The notes beneath the pieces are model-generated. The model saw only the letters and a program-made list of their open reading frames with translations, was not told where the DNA came from and did no database searches. This document shows positions 1 to 6,829 of a DNA stretch of 7,193 bases, one piece after another (the stretch's first letter is position 1; the number at the start of each line of letters is the position of its first letter). Source of the stretch: Acidobacteriota bacterium (GTDB lineage Bacteria; Acidobacteriota; Terriglobia; UBA7540); NCBI GenBank assembly GCA_003224665.1, contig QHZM01000060.1:1-7193 (forward strand), read 5' to 3'. The position numbers and the translations under genes are program-made.

Positions 1-1
1 C

Positions 2-1291
2 GGAGTGGATATTTCGGAGGAACGAGTCGGAGTGATCAGGCAGGGGAAATCGCCTTTTTATGAGCCTGGCCTTGAGCGCGCTCTGGCGGAGGTCTTCAAG
101 AGCGGGCAGTTTCAAGTCGCGACGAGGCTTGAAAGCGTGGCTGAGGCTGACGTCATCATGATTTGCGTGGGGACGCCCGCCGCTCGCGATGGCGCTATCG
201 AGCTCACGATGTTGCGAGAGGCACTAAATCACATTGCCGACGCCCTCCAGAATGGAGACCACTACCAGATCGTGGTGGTGCGCAGCACCGTAGTTCCGGG
301 GACCACCGAGTCTTTGGTTTGGCCGGTGATCGAGCGCGCGGGCAAATTCCGCACTCATCCGGTCGGGCTGGCGGTCAACCCCGAATTCCTTCGTGAGGGG
401 AGAGCCTTGAAGGATTTCCTTAACCCCGATCGGATCGTCATTGGCGAATTGAACTCGCGCAGCGGGGAAACCTTGAGCAAGGTCTACGAAGCCTTTGATG
501 CTCCCCTCATTCGAACAACCCCCGCGGCGGCCGAGATGATCAAATACACCTCCAATGCCTTGCTCGCGACCCTCATTTCCTTCTCGAACGAGATCGCCCG
601 CATCTGCGAGTCCCTTCCGGGAGTCGATGTGGAAGAAATTTTAGAAGCTCTCCACCTCGACCGTCGTTTGACCCTCCGAGCAAACGGGCGGCGGATTTCA
701 GCAGGGATCAATCACTATCTAAAAGCCGGGTGCAGTTATGGGGGGAGTTGTTTGCCGAAGGACCTCGAAGCTCTCATCGCTCTTGCCAGGGAACGAGGAC
801 TCGAACCCCAACTGCTGGCAGCCGTGCGGTCTGTGAACCAATCCCAACGCATTCACCTGGTCAACCTTGCGGAACGTTCAATCGGCGAGCTGAAAGGGAA
901 GCGGGTTTTAATCCTGGGGCTGAGCTTCAAGGAGGGAACCGACGACGTCAGGGACTCGCCCGCCTTCTCCGTGGTGGCGGAACTCCTCCGCCGGGGAGCT
1001 TCGGTGGTGGTCGCTGACCCGCTGGTTAAAAAGGAACAGGTCGCGGAGTTGCTCGAACTTGGAGCCCAGTTCACCCATGACCCGGTCTCAGCTTTCAAAG
1101 GTGCGGATGTCTGTTTCATCACCACCTCGGCGGCCGAATTCAAATTTGTCGGAGCCGCGCTGGGCCCTGCTGCGCTCGGAGCGAAGCAGCCGATTGTGGT
1201 CGATGGCCGCCGGGTCCTCCCGCCAAGTGCGGTTTCCCGAAATCACAACTATATCGCCATCGGATTGGGCTCCGCGTTCCACAGGGACTGA
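2..1291 (+). CDS. Nucleotide-sugar dehydrogenase (UDP-Glc/GDP-Man dehydrogenase family), 5' partial
   Basis: Predicted to oxidise the C6 hydroxyl of a UDP- or GDP-hexose to the uronic acid with two NAD+ in the cytoplasm, supplying an acidic sugar for a surface polysaccharide. The reading frame is open to the window edge. The first visible residues (VDISEERV, then YEPGLE) match the region just after the usual N-terminal GxGxxG loop, so the GTG at 5 is not the true start and roughly 30 residues are missing. Counting from that GTG, the visible hallmarks are STVVPGT (94-100), NPEFLREG (125-132), the conserved Lys180/Asn184 segment, the catalytic Cys249 in GGSCLPKD (246-253), and the C-terminal UDP-binding-type domain with GLSFKEGTDDVRDSPA (305-320). 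GGSCLPKD, with Leu after Cys, and the preceding LHLDRRL stretch look closer to GDP-mannose dehydrogenase (AlgD) than to typical UDP-glucose dehydrogenase (GGSCFPKD). Substrate is therefore undecided; the family call is secure. It lies 23 bp before the next gene. Confidence 0.93.
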   Translation, partial: GVDISEERVGVIRQGKSPFYEPGLERALAEVFKSGQFQVATRLESVAEADVIMICVGTPAARDGAIELTMLREALNHIADALQNGDHYQIVVVRSTVVPGTTESLVWPVIERAGKFRTHPVGLAVNPEFLREGRALKDFLNPDRIVIGELNSRSGETLSKVYEAFDAPLIRTTPAAAEMIKYTSNALLATLISFSNEIARICESLPGVDVEEILEALHLDRRLTLRANGRRISAGINHYLKAGCSYGGSCLPKDLEALIALARERGLEPQLLAAVRSVNQSQRIHLVNLAERSIGELKGKRVLILGLSFKEGTDDVRDSPAFSVVAELLRRGASVVVADPLVKKEQVAELLELGAQFTHDPVSAFKGADVCFITTSAAEFKFVGAALGPAALGAKQPIVVDGRRVLPPSAVSRNHNYIAIGLGSAFHRD

Positions 1292-1314
1292 AACCGAAAG
1301 CGAGTGAATCACCC

Positions 1315-3549
1315 GTGAAGGCTCTGGTCATCGGAGGTTCGGGACTGGTCGGGAGTGCGTTACACCGAACTCTTCAGCTCGGCGGGGTTGAGGTCGTAGC
1401 TACTTTCCACTCCCATCCCGTCAACGGGGCGCCGAGGCTGGACATTACCCACGCGCAGGCTGTGCGTGATTTCGTGGAGACGGTGAACCCTGACGTGGTG
1501 TTCCTCACCGCGGCCAAAGTCAGCTCGGATTACTGCGAGGATCACCCGGAAGAGGCTTTCGCCCTACACGCCGAAGGCACGCGAAACGTTGCGGAGGCTG
1601 CGGCGCGATGCGGGGCTAGAGTCGTCTATTACTCCACCGACTATATCTTCGACGGCCAATCTGGACCCTATTCCGAGGAAGACGAGTCCTCCCCGATTAA
1701 CGTCTATGGACGCACGAAGCTGGCGGGTGAGGAGATCGTTCGGGAATGCGCGCCTCAGTCCTTGATCTTGCGGACTTCAATGGTGTACGGATGGGTGCGC
1801 CCTTCCGGAAACTTTGCGATGAAGGTATGGGAATGCCTTCAAGCAGAGAAAGCCATGCGGATTGCCGACGACCAGTGGAGAAATCCTACGCTGGCCGACT
1901 ATCTCGCGGAAGTCAGTGTGCGGTTGCTCCAATCAGGCGCGCAGGGGATTTTTCATGTGGTTGGAAAGCAGTGGGTCTCTAATTATGAATTTGCCCAGGC
2001 TCTTGCCCGGGTCATGGGGCTGAACCCGGATTTTCTCGTGCCCGTTTCGACCGCCGAGCTTGGGCAACGGACCTTACGCCCTATGCAAGGAGGTTTGAAG
2101 ACCGAAAAGCTGGAGTGCACCTTGGGGACGGCGCCCATGGACTTGGGTGAGTCGTTGAAGCGGTTTCGTCGCCAGTGGAGAGCCGATACTCGTATTATTT
2201 ATGCCCCCCAAAAGGTCTCGTCTCACGCGGAGAAACTAAAACAAGAAACATTGGATAAGGTAAGAGAATACTACGAGCTGGTCCACAAGCCGCGCCCCTT
2301 TGCGCCGTATCGGACCCGGATTCAGTATTCGGGGAGGGTATTCGGCGAGGAGGAGATGGTCAATCTGGTGGATAGCGCTCTGGACTTTTGGCTCACCTTG
2401 GGGCCTTACGGCGATCTGTTCGAAGAGAAAGTGAAGCGGTACCTCGGGGCAAGAGACTTCGTCGTAGTCAATTCCGGGTCAACGGCAAATCTCACCGCGG
2501 TGCTGGCGCTGATGTCCAGACAGCTCGAGAACCCGCTTCGGCCGGGCGATGAAGTCATCACGCCCGCAGTGACCTTCCCCACCACGCTTGCCCCGATCGT
2601 GCACAGCGGTCTGGTTCCGGTCTTCGTTGACAGCGTGGTCGGAACGTATAACGTGGATCCCTCTCGGCTCGAAGAGGCGATTTCCGAAAAGACTCGCGCC
2701 CTAATGATCCCCCACGCCCTGGGGAACCCTTGCGACATGAAGGTCATCTGCGATTTGGTCCAACGCTATAACTTGTACCTGATCGAAGATTCCTGCGATG
2801 CGCTGGGAGCGAGCTTCGGCGGCAGGCGCGTGGGGACCTTTGGAGACCTGGCGACCTTGAGCTTTTTCCCTGCCCACCAAATCACCATGGGCGAGGGAGG
2901 CGGGGTTATCGTCAACAAGCCTCGTCTTTCCCGGATTGTGCGCTCGGTACGGGACTGGGGCCGGGACTGCTGGTGTGCCCCCGGTGAATCCAACACCTGC
3001 GGCAAACGCTTCGGCTGGCAGTTGGGTGAGCTGCCCAAGGGCTATGACCACAAGTATATCTATTCGAACATCGGCTATAACTTCAAGCCGACGGATCTGC
3101 AGGCCGCCATCGGGGTGGCCCAGACGGACCGGATCTCCGAATTTGTGAAAAAAAGAGGGGAGAACTTTGCGCGGCTCTACAAAGGACTGGAAGAGTATCA
3201 GGACTTTCTCGTCTTGCCGAGGATCGATCCCCGCGCGAGTCCTTCCTGGTTTGGCTTCCCCATCACGGTAAAAAACGGCGTTTCCCGACGGGAACTGGTG
3301 CTGTGGCTCGAAACGGCTAACATCGAAACTCGGGAAGTGTTCGCAGGAAACATCCTCAAGCAGCCTGGGTATGAAGGCATCCCGCGTCGGGTTTCGGGCA
3401 CACTCGAGAACACGGACAGGATTATGCGCGACACGTTTTTCATCGGGGTCTATCCAGGGCTGACGGACGAAATGATCGATTTCGTGCTGGAGCGATTTCG
3501 TAGGTTCTTTAAAGGCCAGCCTGGTCTGGAAATCCATCCACTGACTTGA
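1315..3549 (+). CDS. rfbH: Fusion: RmlD-like SDR reductase + RfbH/DdhC-type (E1) CDP-4-keto-6-deoxyglucose 3-dehydrase
   Basis: This is a two-domain, 744-residue enzyme. Residues 1-287 form an RmlD-like extended short-chain reductase with GGSGLVG (7-13), STDYIFDG (107-114) and YGRTK (131-135; Tyr131/Lys135). Residues 288-312 are a linker. Residues about 313-744 form a full-length DegT/DnrJ-fold protein most like RfbH/DdhC: SGST (387-390), Asp492, and FFPAHQITMGEGG (517-529), where His521 replaces the PLP lysine of aminotransferases. The cysteines that bind [2Fe-2S] in E1 are all present as Cys494, Cys552, Cys554 and Cys562, spaced C-X57-C-X1-C-X7-C. Known E1 uses PMP plus the cluster and a partner reductase (E3) to remove the C3 hydroxyl of CDP-4-keto-6-deoxyglucose, on the way to 3,6-dideoxyhexoses. 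I infer that the fused reductase reduces the 4-keto product. The GTG start at 1315 is chosen because it precedes the Rossmann loop directly; its Shine-Dalgarno sequence is weak. The stop overlaps the next start (TTGA). RfbH is normally a stand-alone protein. Confidence 0.92.
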   Translation: MKALVIGGSGLVGSALHRTLQLGGVEVVATFHSHPVNGAPRLDITHAQAVRDFVETVNPDVVFLTAAKVSSDYCEDHPEEAFALHAEGTRNVAEAAARCGARVVYYSTDYIFDGQSGPYSEEDESSPINVYGRTKLAGEEIVRECAPQSLILRTSMVYGWVRPSGNFAMKVWECLQAEKAMRIADDQWRNPTLADYLAEVSVRLLQSGAQGIFHVVGKQWVSNYEFAQALARVMGLNPDFLVPVSTAELGQRTLRPMQGGLKTEKLECTLGTAPMDLGESLKRFRRQWRADTRIIYAPQKVSSHAEKLKQETLDKVREYYELVHKPRPFAPYRTRIQYSGRVFGEEEMVNLVDSALDFWLTLGPYGDLFEEKVKRYLGARDFVVVNSGSTANLTAVLALMSRQLENPLRPGDEVITPAVTFPTTLAPIVHSGLVPVFVDSVVGTYNVDPSRLEEAISEKTRALMIPHALGNPCDMKVICDLVQRYNLYLIEDSCDALGASFGGRRVGTFGDLATLSFFPAHQITMGEGGGVIVNKPRLSRIVRSVRDWGRDCWCAPGESNTCGKRFGWQLGELPKGYDHKYIYSNIGYNFKPTDLQAAIGVAQTDRISEFVKKRGENFARLYKGLEEYQDFLVLPRIDPRASPSWFGFPITVKNGVSRRELVLWLETANIETREVFAGNILKQPGYEGIPRRVSGTLENTDRIMRDTFFIGVYPGLTDEMIDFVLERFRRFFKGQPGLEIHPLT

Positions 3550-4052
3550 AAACCCTTCTCGGCGGCTATTACTCCCCTAAGGGAACACTGCGCTATTACG
3601 AACGCGCACTCGAAGGAATCGGAGAGGTGACTTACTGCGGCGTTCCCTATCGCTTCGAGAGGCCCGGCTACGCGCCGGACGCGAACATTGCCGAGATGGC
3701 CTCGAGGGGGGCATGGGACTGGTACTTTTATGTTGAAGAGTGGAAGTCGGTCTTTCCCCTTGGGATTAACGAGGTTCCGTTTCCTACCGTCGGCTACCTC
3801 CCCGATGCCTGCTACGACATCCCGCGAAGAAAGAGGATGGCTTCGTTTTTTGACTACGTCTTTATCAGCCAGCGGTGGCTCGTAGAGGAATTTCGCGCGG
3901 TGAATCCTCAGACTTACTACCTTCCTTTTGCTTTTGACCCGGGCCGGCTTCACTCGAATACGCCACGGAGGTGTATCTTCACAGCAAGATTGTTTTTAAC
4001 CGCTTACCTCTCGGATACAAAGATTACAACTTGCGGGTCTTTGAGGCATTAG
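3546..4052 (+). CDS. CgeB-like glycosyltransferase, N-terminal fragment of a broken gene
   Basis: Residues 1-137 resemble the N-terminal Rossmann half of CgeB-like (DUF3880/Glyco_trans_1_2) glycosyltransferases, which move a sugar from a nucleotide donor during polysaccharide or glycoprotein assembly. Matching features are the opening MKTLLGGYYSPKGTLRYYE, the stretch around GYLPDACYD (about 83-91), FFDYVFISQRWLVEEF (101-116) and YLPFAFDPG (124-132). After about residue 137 (base 3956) the frame loses resemblance; the last 31 residues are Arg/Thr/Ser-rich and look like out-of-frame translation up to the stop at 4050-4052. The C-terminal half continues in another frame from about 3956. The family's central segment (normally beginning with an FVG-type strand shortly after the LP-x-DP motif) is absent from both frames. 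The TTG start at 3546 overlaps the previous stop (TTGA), suggesting translational coupling; no strong Shine-Dalgarno is visible. The intact protein may have been inactivated here, or the assembly may have lost sequence. Confidence 0.7.
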   Translation: MKTLLGGYYSPKGTLRYYERALEGIGEVTYCGVPYRFERPGYAPDANIAEMASRGAWDWYFYVEEWKSVFPLGINEVPFPTVGYLPDACYDIPRRKRMASFFDYVFISQRWLVEEFRAVNPQTYYLPFAFDPGRLHSNTPRRCIFTARLFLTAYLSDTKITTCGSLRH

Positions 4053-4537
4053 GGCTGAAGAGATTTCTGATCACGGACCGGCCGAGCGGTGAGAACCCGC
4101 TGCTCAAGCACCGGCAACACCTGGCCTACTATGAGCGCGAAGACGACTTAGTCGAGCTGGTGAGTCATCACCTCAGGGACGACCGCGATCGGGAAGCGAT
4201 CGCAGAAGAAGGTCATCGCGAGGTCATGGGACGACATACCTACGATCATCGGGTGCGGAGGATCTGGGAGATTATGGCGGAGAATGGCTTCCGCATGCAA
4301 GCGCCCCTCCGCAAGGCCCGTGTGGACGCGGTATTCCTCGGCTACCAAAAGGTCTTCGGCCGCTTGATGATGCTGGACAGCATGGCCAACCTGTTTACCC
4401 AGCCTGAGGTTTCGTTTACGGCCCGCTTGCGGGCCTTGCCCTATGTCGTCCTGGCTGTCCTCCACAGACTGCGACAGATGGGGTGGCGGAAATTCGTGGC
4501 TTCTTTCTTAACGCAGTTCCGAAGAAACGGCAACTGA
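3971..4537 (+). CDS. CgeB-like glycosyltransferase, C-terminal fragment of a broken gene
   Basis: This frame carries the C-terminal donor-binding half of the same glycosyltransferase. Recognisable family features are YLHSKIVFNR (2-11), NLRVFEALGLKRFLITDR (20-37), HLAYYEREDDLVELVSHHL (50-68) and the terminal HTYDHRVRRIWEIM (88-101). Homology already starts upstream of the GTG, with EYATEV encoded from 3956 in this frame, so 3971 is not a natural start. GGAGG at 3966-3970 touches the GTG and is too close to serve as its ribosome-binding site. I therefore read it as a disconnected half, not an independent gene. Residues from about 106 to 188 extend past the usual end of the family; they are rich in Arg, Leu and Phe, with a short hydrophobic run LPYVVLAVLHRL (149-160). 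No domain is recognised there. It could be a membrane-peripheral tail. Product identity is good, functionality doubtful. Confidence 0.7.
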   Translation: MYLHSKIVFNRLPLGYKDYNLRVFEALGLKRFLITDRPSGENPLLKHRQHLAYYEREDDLVELVSHHLRDDRDREAIAEEGHREVMGRHTYDHRVRRIWEIMAENGFRMQAPLRKARVDAVFLGYQKVFGRLMMLDSMANLFTQPEVSFTARLRALPYVVLAVLHRLRQMGWRKFVASFLTQFRRNGN

Positions 4538-4627
4538 CTCCTCGAGCCCGGTGGAAAACCTGCCCGCAGTCTTTGGCCAGGCTGACCGCCGATCATTTCC
4601 TCTCTTTGTCGGCGAAAGATCCCAAGC

Positions 4628-4634
4628 GAGGTGG
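4628..4634 (+). promoter_or_regulatory. Ribosome-binding site of the first epimerase gene
   Basis: GAGGTGG lies 8 bases before the ATG at 4643. It overlaps a possible in-frame GTG start at 4631, so it argues for the ATG, which also puts the Rossmann glycines at the usual distance from the N terminus. Confidence 0.6.
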
Positions 4635-4642
4635 ATGAGAAC

Positions 4643-5686
4643 ATGAAGTGTCTAATTACCGGAGGGGTCGGATTCATCGGTTCCCACCTTGCGGAGGCGC
4701 TCTTGCGCCGGGGCGATCGAGTAGCGGTGATTGACGACCTTTCGACAGGGAACATCGAAAACATCGCTCCCCTGAAACGTGACGGGAAATTTGAGTACGT
4801 CATCGACACGATCTTCAATCGCGGCCTCCTCGCCGAACTCGTGGACGGGGCAGACGTCGTGTTCCACCTGGCGGCCGCCGTCGGCGTCAAGCTCATCGTG
4901 GAGAGCCCTGTCCGGACGATTGAGACCAACATTAAAGGGACCGAGCTGGTGCTCGAGATGGCGGCGAGGAAGAAACGGACCGTGCTGCTGGCTTCAACGT
5001 CCGAAGTCTATGGGAAGTCGAGCAAAGCGCTCTTCCGCGAAGACGATGACCTGGTTCTCGGCCCGACCTTCAAGGGCCGGTGGAGCTACGCGGCTTCGAA
5101 GGCGGTGGACGAGTTTCTTGCGCTGGCGTATTACCGCGAGAAGGGCCTTCCGGTCATTATCACCCGGCTATTCAACACCGTCGGGCCGCGTCAGACGGGG
5201 CACTACGGGATGGTCGTCCCCCGGTTCGTCGAGCAAGCGCTGGCCGGGCAACCGATGACGGTGTACGGCTCCGGCGAGCAAGTCAGGTCGTTTACCTGGG
5301 TCGGAGACGTGGTGAGCGCCCTGATCAGGCTCGTCGAGACCCCGGCAGCGGTGGGCGAAATCTTCAACGTCGGCCACCGGGAAAAGATCACGATTTTCGA
5401 GCTCGCGCAGCTCGTGAGAGAGCTGGCCCACAGTTCTTCGCTGGTCGAATTCGTCCCCTACGACGTGGCGTACGGAGAGGGGTTCGAAGACATGATGTAC
5501 CGCCTGCCGGACATCTCGAAAATCGAGCACGTCATTGGCTATGAGCCGACACTCTGTCTCAAGGAAATCCTCGGTCTCGTCATCGAATTCCACCGCAGGA
5601 AGGCGCGCGAAAAACTCGAATACGAAACGCAGCGGCAATCCCCCCGGCCGCCTTCGCGCCAGGCCGCCGGCGAGCGCGTGCTTTAA
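4643..5686 (+). CDS. NAD-dependent epimerase/dehydratase (extended SDR), nucleotide-sugar modifying
   Basis: A 347-residue extended short-chain dehydrogenase acting on a nucleotide-activated sugar in the cytoplasm. Seen directly: NAD-binding GGVGFIG (7-13), acidic pair Asp31-Asp32 for the adenine ribose, the HLAA strand (75-78), active-site STSEVYG (118-124), the YxxxK pair Tyr149/Lys153, and the substrate-side RLFNTVGPRQ (175-184) and RSFTWVGDVV (215-224). Length fits UDP-glucose 4-epimerase, UDP-glucuronate decarboxylase and 4,6-dehydratase relatives. With a uronic-acid-forming dehydrogenase in the same cluster, a UDP-glucuronate decarboxylase or 4-epimerase is attractive, but I see no motif that fixes the reaction. 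The start is ATG 4643, with GAGGTGG 8 bases upstream; GTG 4631 is the alternative. It follows a 105-bp gap after the glycosyltransferase and is 35 bp ahead of a related gene. Third positions look more GC-rich than in the upstream genes. The last 25 residues are polar and proline/arginine-rich, probably a disordered tail. Confidence 0.9.
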   Translation: MKCLITGGVGFIGSHLAEALLRRGDRVAVIDDLSTGNIENIAPLKRDGKFEYVIDTIFNRGLLAELVDGADVVFHLAAAVGVKLIVESPVRTIETNIKGTELVLEMAARKKRTVLLASTSEVYGKSSKALFREDDDLVLGPTFKGRWSYAASKAVDEFLALAYYREKGLPVIITRLFNTVGPRQTGHYGMVVPRFVEQALAGQPMTVYGSGEQVRSFTWVGDVVSALIRLVETPAAVGEIFNVGHREKITIFELAQLVRELAHSSSLVEFVPYDVAYGEGFEDMMYRLPDISKIEHVIGYEPTLCLKEILGLVIEFHRRKAREKLEYETQRQSPRPPSRQAAGERVL

Positions 5687-5712
5687 CTCCCGACAAGGAA
5701 TTTGCAATAATT

Positions 5713-5717
5713 GAGGA
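5713..5717 (+). promoter_or_regulatory. Ribosome-binding site of the second epimerase gene
   Basis: GAGGA lies in an A-rich stretch, 4 bases before the GTG at 5722. It supports that GTG and hence a 16-residue N-terminal extension ahead of the Rossmann strand. Confidence 0.55.
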
Positions 5718-5721
5718 AAAA

Positions 5722-6753
5722 GTGAAGAGCGTTGTTTCAGGACCTCATGCGACTGCGCGTGAGAAGAACCGCATCCTGGTAACCGGAGGGTTTGGTTTCC
5801 TCGGAAGCCATGTGGTCGAGAGGCTGGTCTCCGACCCCGGCCGTCACGTCCACGTGGTGGACGACCTCTCGACAAGCCCGCTCGACCACAGGCGTTACCT
5901 CTGCGAGGTTGGTGATCCGCCGAACCTGACGTATTCAATCTGCACGGTGGACAGTTTTTGCCGGAGCGCGGAGGAACAAGATTTTCAGGAAATTTATCAC
6001 CTTGCCTCGGTGGTCGGTCCAGCCGGCGTCCTCCCCCACGCAGGGCGAATCGTCCAGATGGTGGTCAACGACACTTACCGCCTGATCGAGCTTGCCCTCG
6101 AATGCCAGGCGAAGTTCCTGGACGTCTCGACGAGCGAGGTGTACGGCGGCGGCCAGAACGGTTTCTGCACGGAGGATTACCCGAAGATCGTGCCTGCCAA
6201 GACGACGGTGCGGCTCGAGTATGCGGTGGCGAAACTGGCCGCGGAGACGGCTATCGTCAACACGTGCGCGGTCTCGCCGCTCAAGGCGTGCATCGTGCGC
6301 CCTTTTAATATCGCGGGCCCGCGCCAGTCGGGCAAAGGCGGGTTTGTGCTGCCTCGGTTCATCGGCCAGTGCCTGAGGGACGAGCCGGTCACGGTCTTTG
6401 GGTGCGGGCAACAGGTCCGGGCGTTCACTCACGTGAAGGACATCGCGGACGGACTGATTCGGGTCATGGAGCAAGGCGAGAGCGGGGAAGCCTACAACCT
6501 TGGAAACCCGGAGAACCGCATCACTATCCTCGAGCTGGCGCGGCGCGTGATCGAGTTGACGGGCAGTGAAAGCGAAGTCGTTTTCGTCGATCCGAAAACC
6601 ATTTACGGCCCTTTGTTCGCCGAGGCGTCCGACAAATACCCTGGCGCCTCGCGGGCGATGAATGACCTGGGGTGGCAGCCGAGGTACGACATCAACCGGA
6701 TCATCATGGATGCCATCGATTACTGCCGGTCGAGGAATGGCTGGGGGCGATAG
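5722..6753 (+). CDS. NAD-dependent epimerase/dehydratase (extended SDR), relative of the preceding gene
   Basis: A 343-residue extended short-chain dehydrogenase, predicted to epimerise, dehydrate or decarboxylate a nucleotide sugar. Visible motifs: GGFGFLG (22-28), Asp47-Asp48, HLAS (93-96), STSEVYG (136-142), the catalytic pair Tyr167/Lys171, RPFNIAGPRQ (193-202) and RAFTHVKDIADGLIR (233-247). It shares an extended pattern with the upstream gene (DDLST after the second strand; FN-x-x-GPRQ; PRF; QVR-x-FT), so the two are homologues, perhaps an old tandem duplication, but their middle regions differ enough for distinct substrates. Notable differences are a 16-residue N-terminal extension and a Tyr-Gly-Gly-Gly-Gln loop after the active-site serine/threonine. 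The GTG start is supported by GAGGA just upstream. The stop at 6751-6753 is followed within a few bases by a small inverted repeat. Reaction undecided; family certain. Confidence 0.9.
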   Translation: MKSVVSGPHATAREKNRILVTGGFGFLGSHVVERLVSDPGRHVHVVDDLSTSPLDHRRYLCEVGDPPNLTYSICTVDSFCRSAEEQDFQEIYHLASVVGPAGVLPHAGRIVQMVVNDTYRLIELALECQAKFLDVSTSEVYGGGQNGFCTEDYPKIVPAKTTVRLEYAVAKLAAETAIVNTCAVSPLKACIVRPFNIAGPRQSGKGGFVLPRFIGQCLRDEPVTVFGCGQQVRAFTHVKDIADGLIRVMEQGESGEAYNLGNPENRITILELARRVIELTGSESEVVFVDPKTIYGPLFAEASDKYPGASRAMNDLGWQPRYDINRIIMDAIDYCRSRNGWGR

Positions 6754-6754
6754 A

Positions 6755-6768
6755 ACCGGAAGTCCGGT
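6755..6768. repeat. Short inverted repeat just after the second epimerase stop
   Basis: ACCGG and CCGGT flank a 4-base spacer (AAGT), starting one base after the stop codon. RNA could form a 5-bp GC-rich hairpin here. There is no following T run, so it is not a convincing intrinsic terminator; it may slow polymerase or protect the mRNA end, or be chance in GC-rich DNA. Confidence 0.25.
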
Positions 6769-6829
6769 CCGGGAGGCAAGCGCGCTCGCCGGATCTCGCG
6801 AGGTCCCCTCACGGGAGCGGCCGATTTCG

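Noticed and set aside
2251..2253. TTG as a separate internal start for the E1 domain
   Set aside because: It is in frame and at about the right place, but the bases before it (AAACTAAAACAAGAAACA) hold no ribosome-binding site, and the frame continues unbroken from the reductase.
2701..3537. 278-codon open frame on the minus strand, opposite the E1 domain
   Set aside because: It mirrors the codon structure of a clearly recognised gene; its translation shows no family motif.
4587..4614. Inverted repeat CGCCGA...TCGGCG before the first epimerase gene, as terminator or regulatory stem
   Set aside because: Only 6 bp with a 16-base loop and no T run; likely chance in GC-rich DNA.
5687..5721. AT-rich 35-bp gap between the two epimerase genes as a promoter
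   Set aside because: No convincing -35/-10 pair with proper spacing; the A-rich part is explained by the ribosome site.
5168..5938. 256-codon minus-strand frame opposite the first epimerase and the gap after it
   Set aside because: Arg/Gly/His/Pro-rich translation typical of GC-rich antisense shadow; no motif or ribosome site.
6785..6802. CTCGC...GCGAG stem after the second epimerase
   Set aside because: 5 bp with an 8-base loop and no T run; not separable from background.
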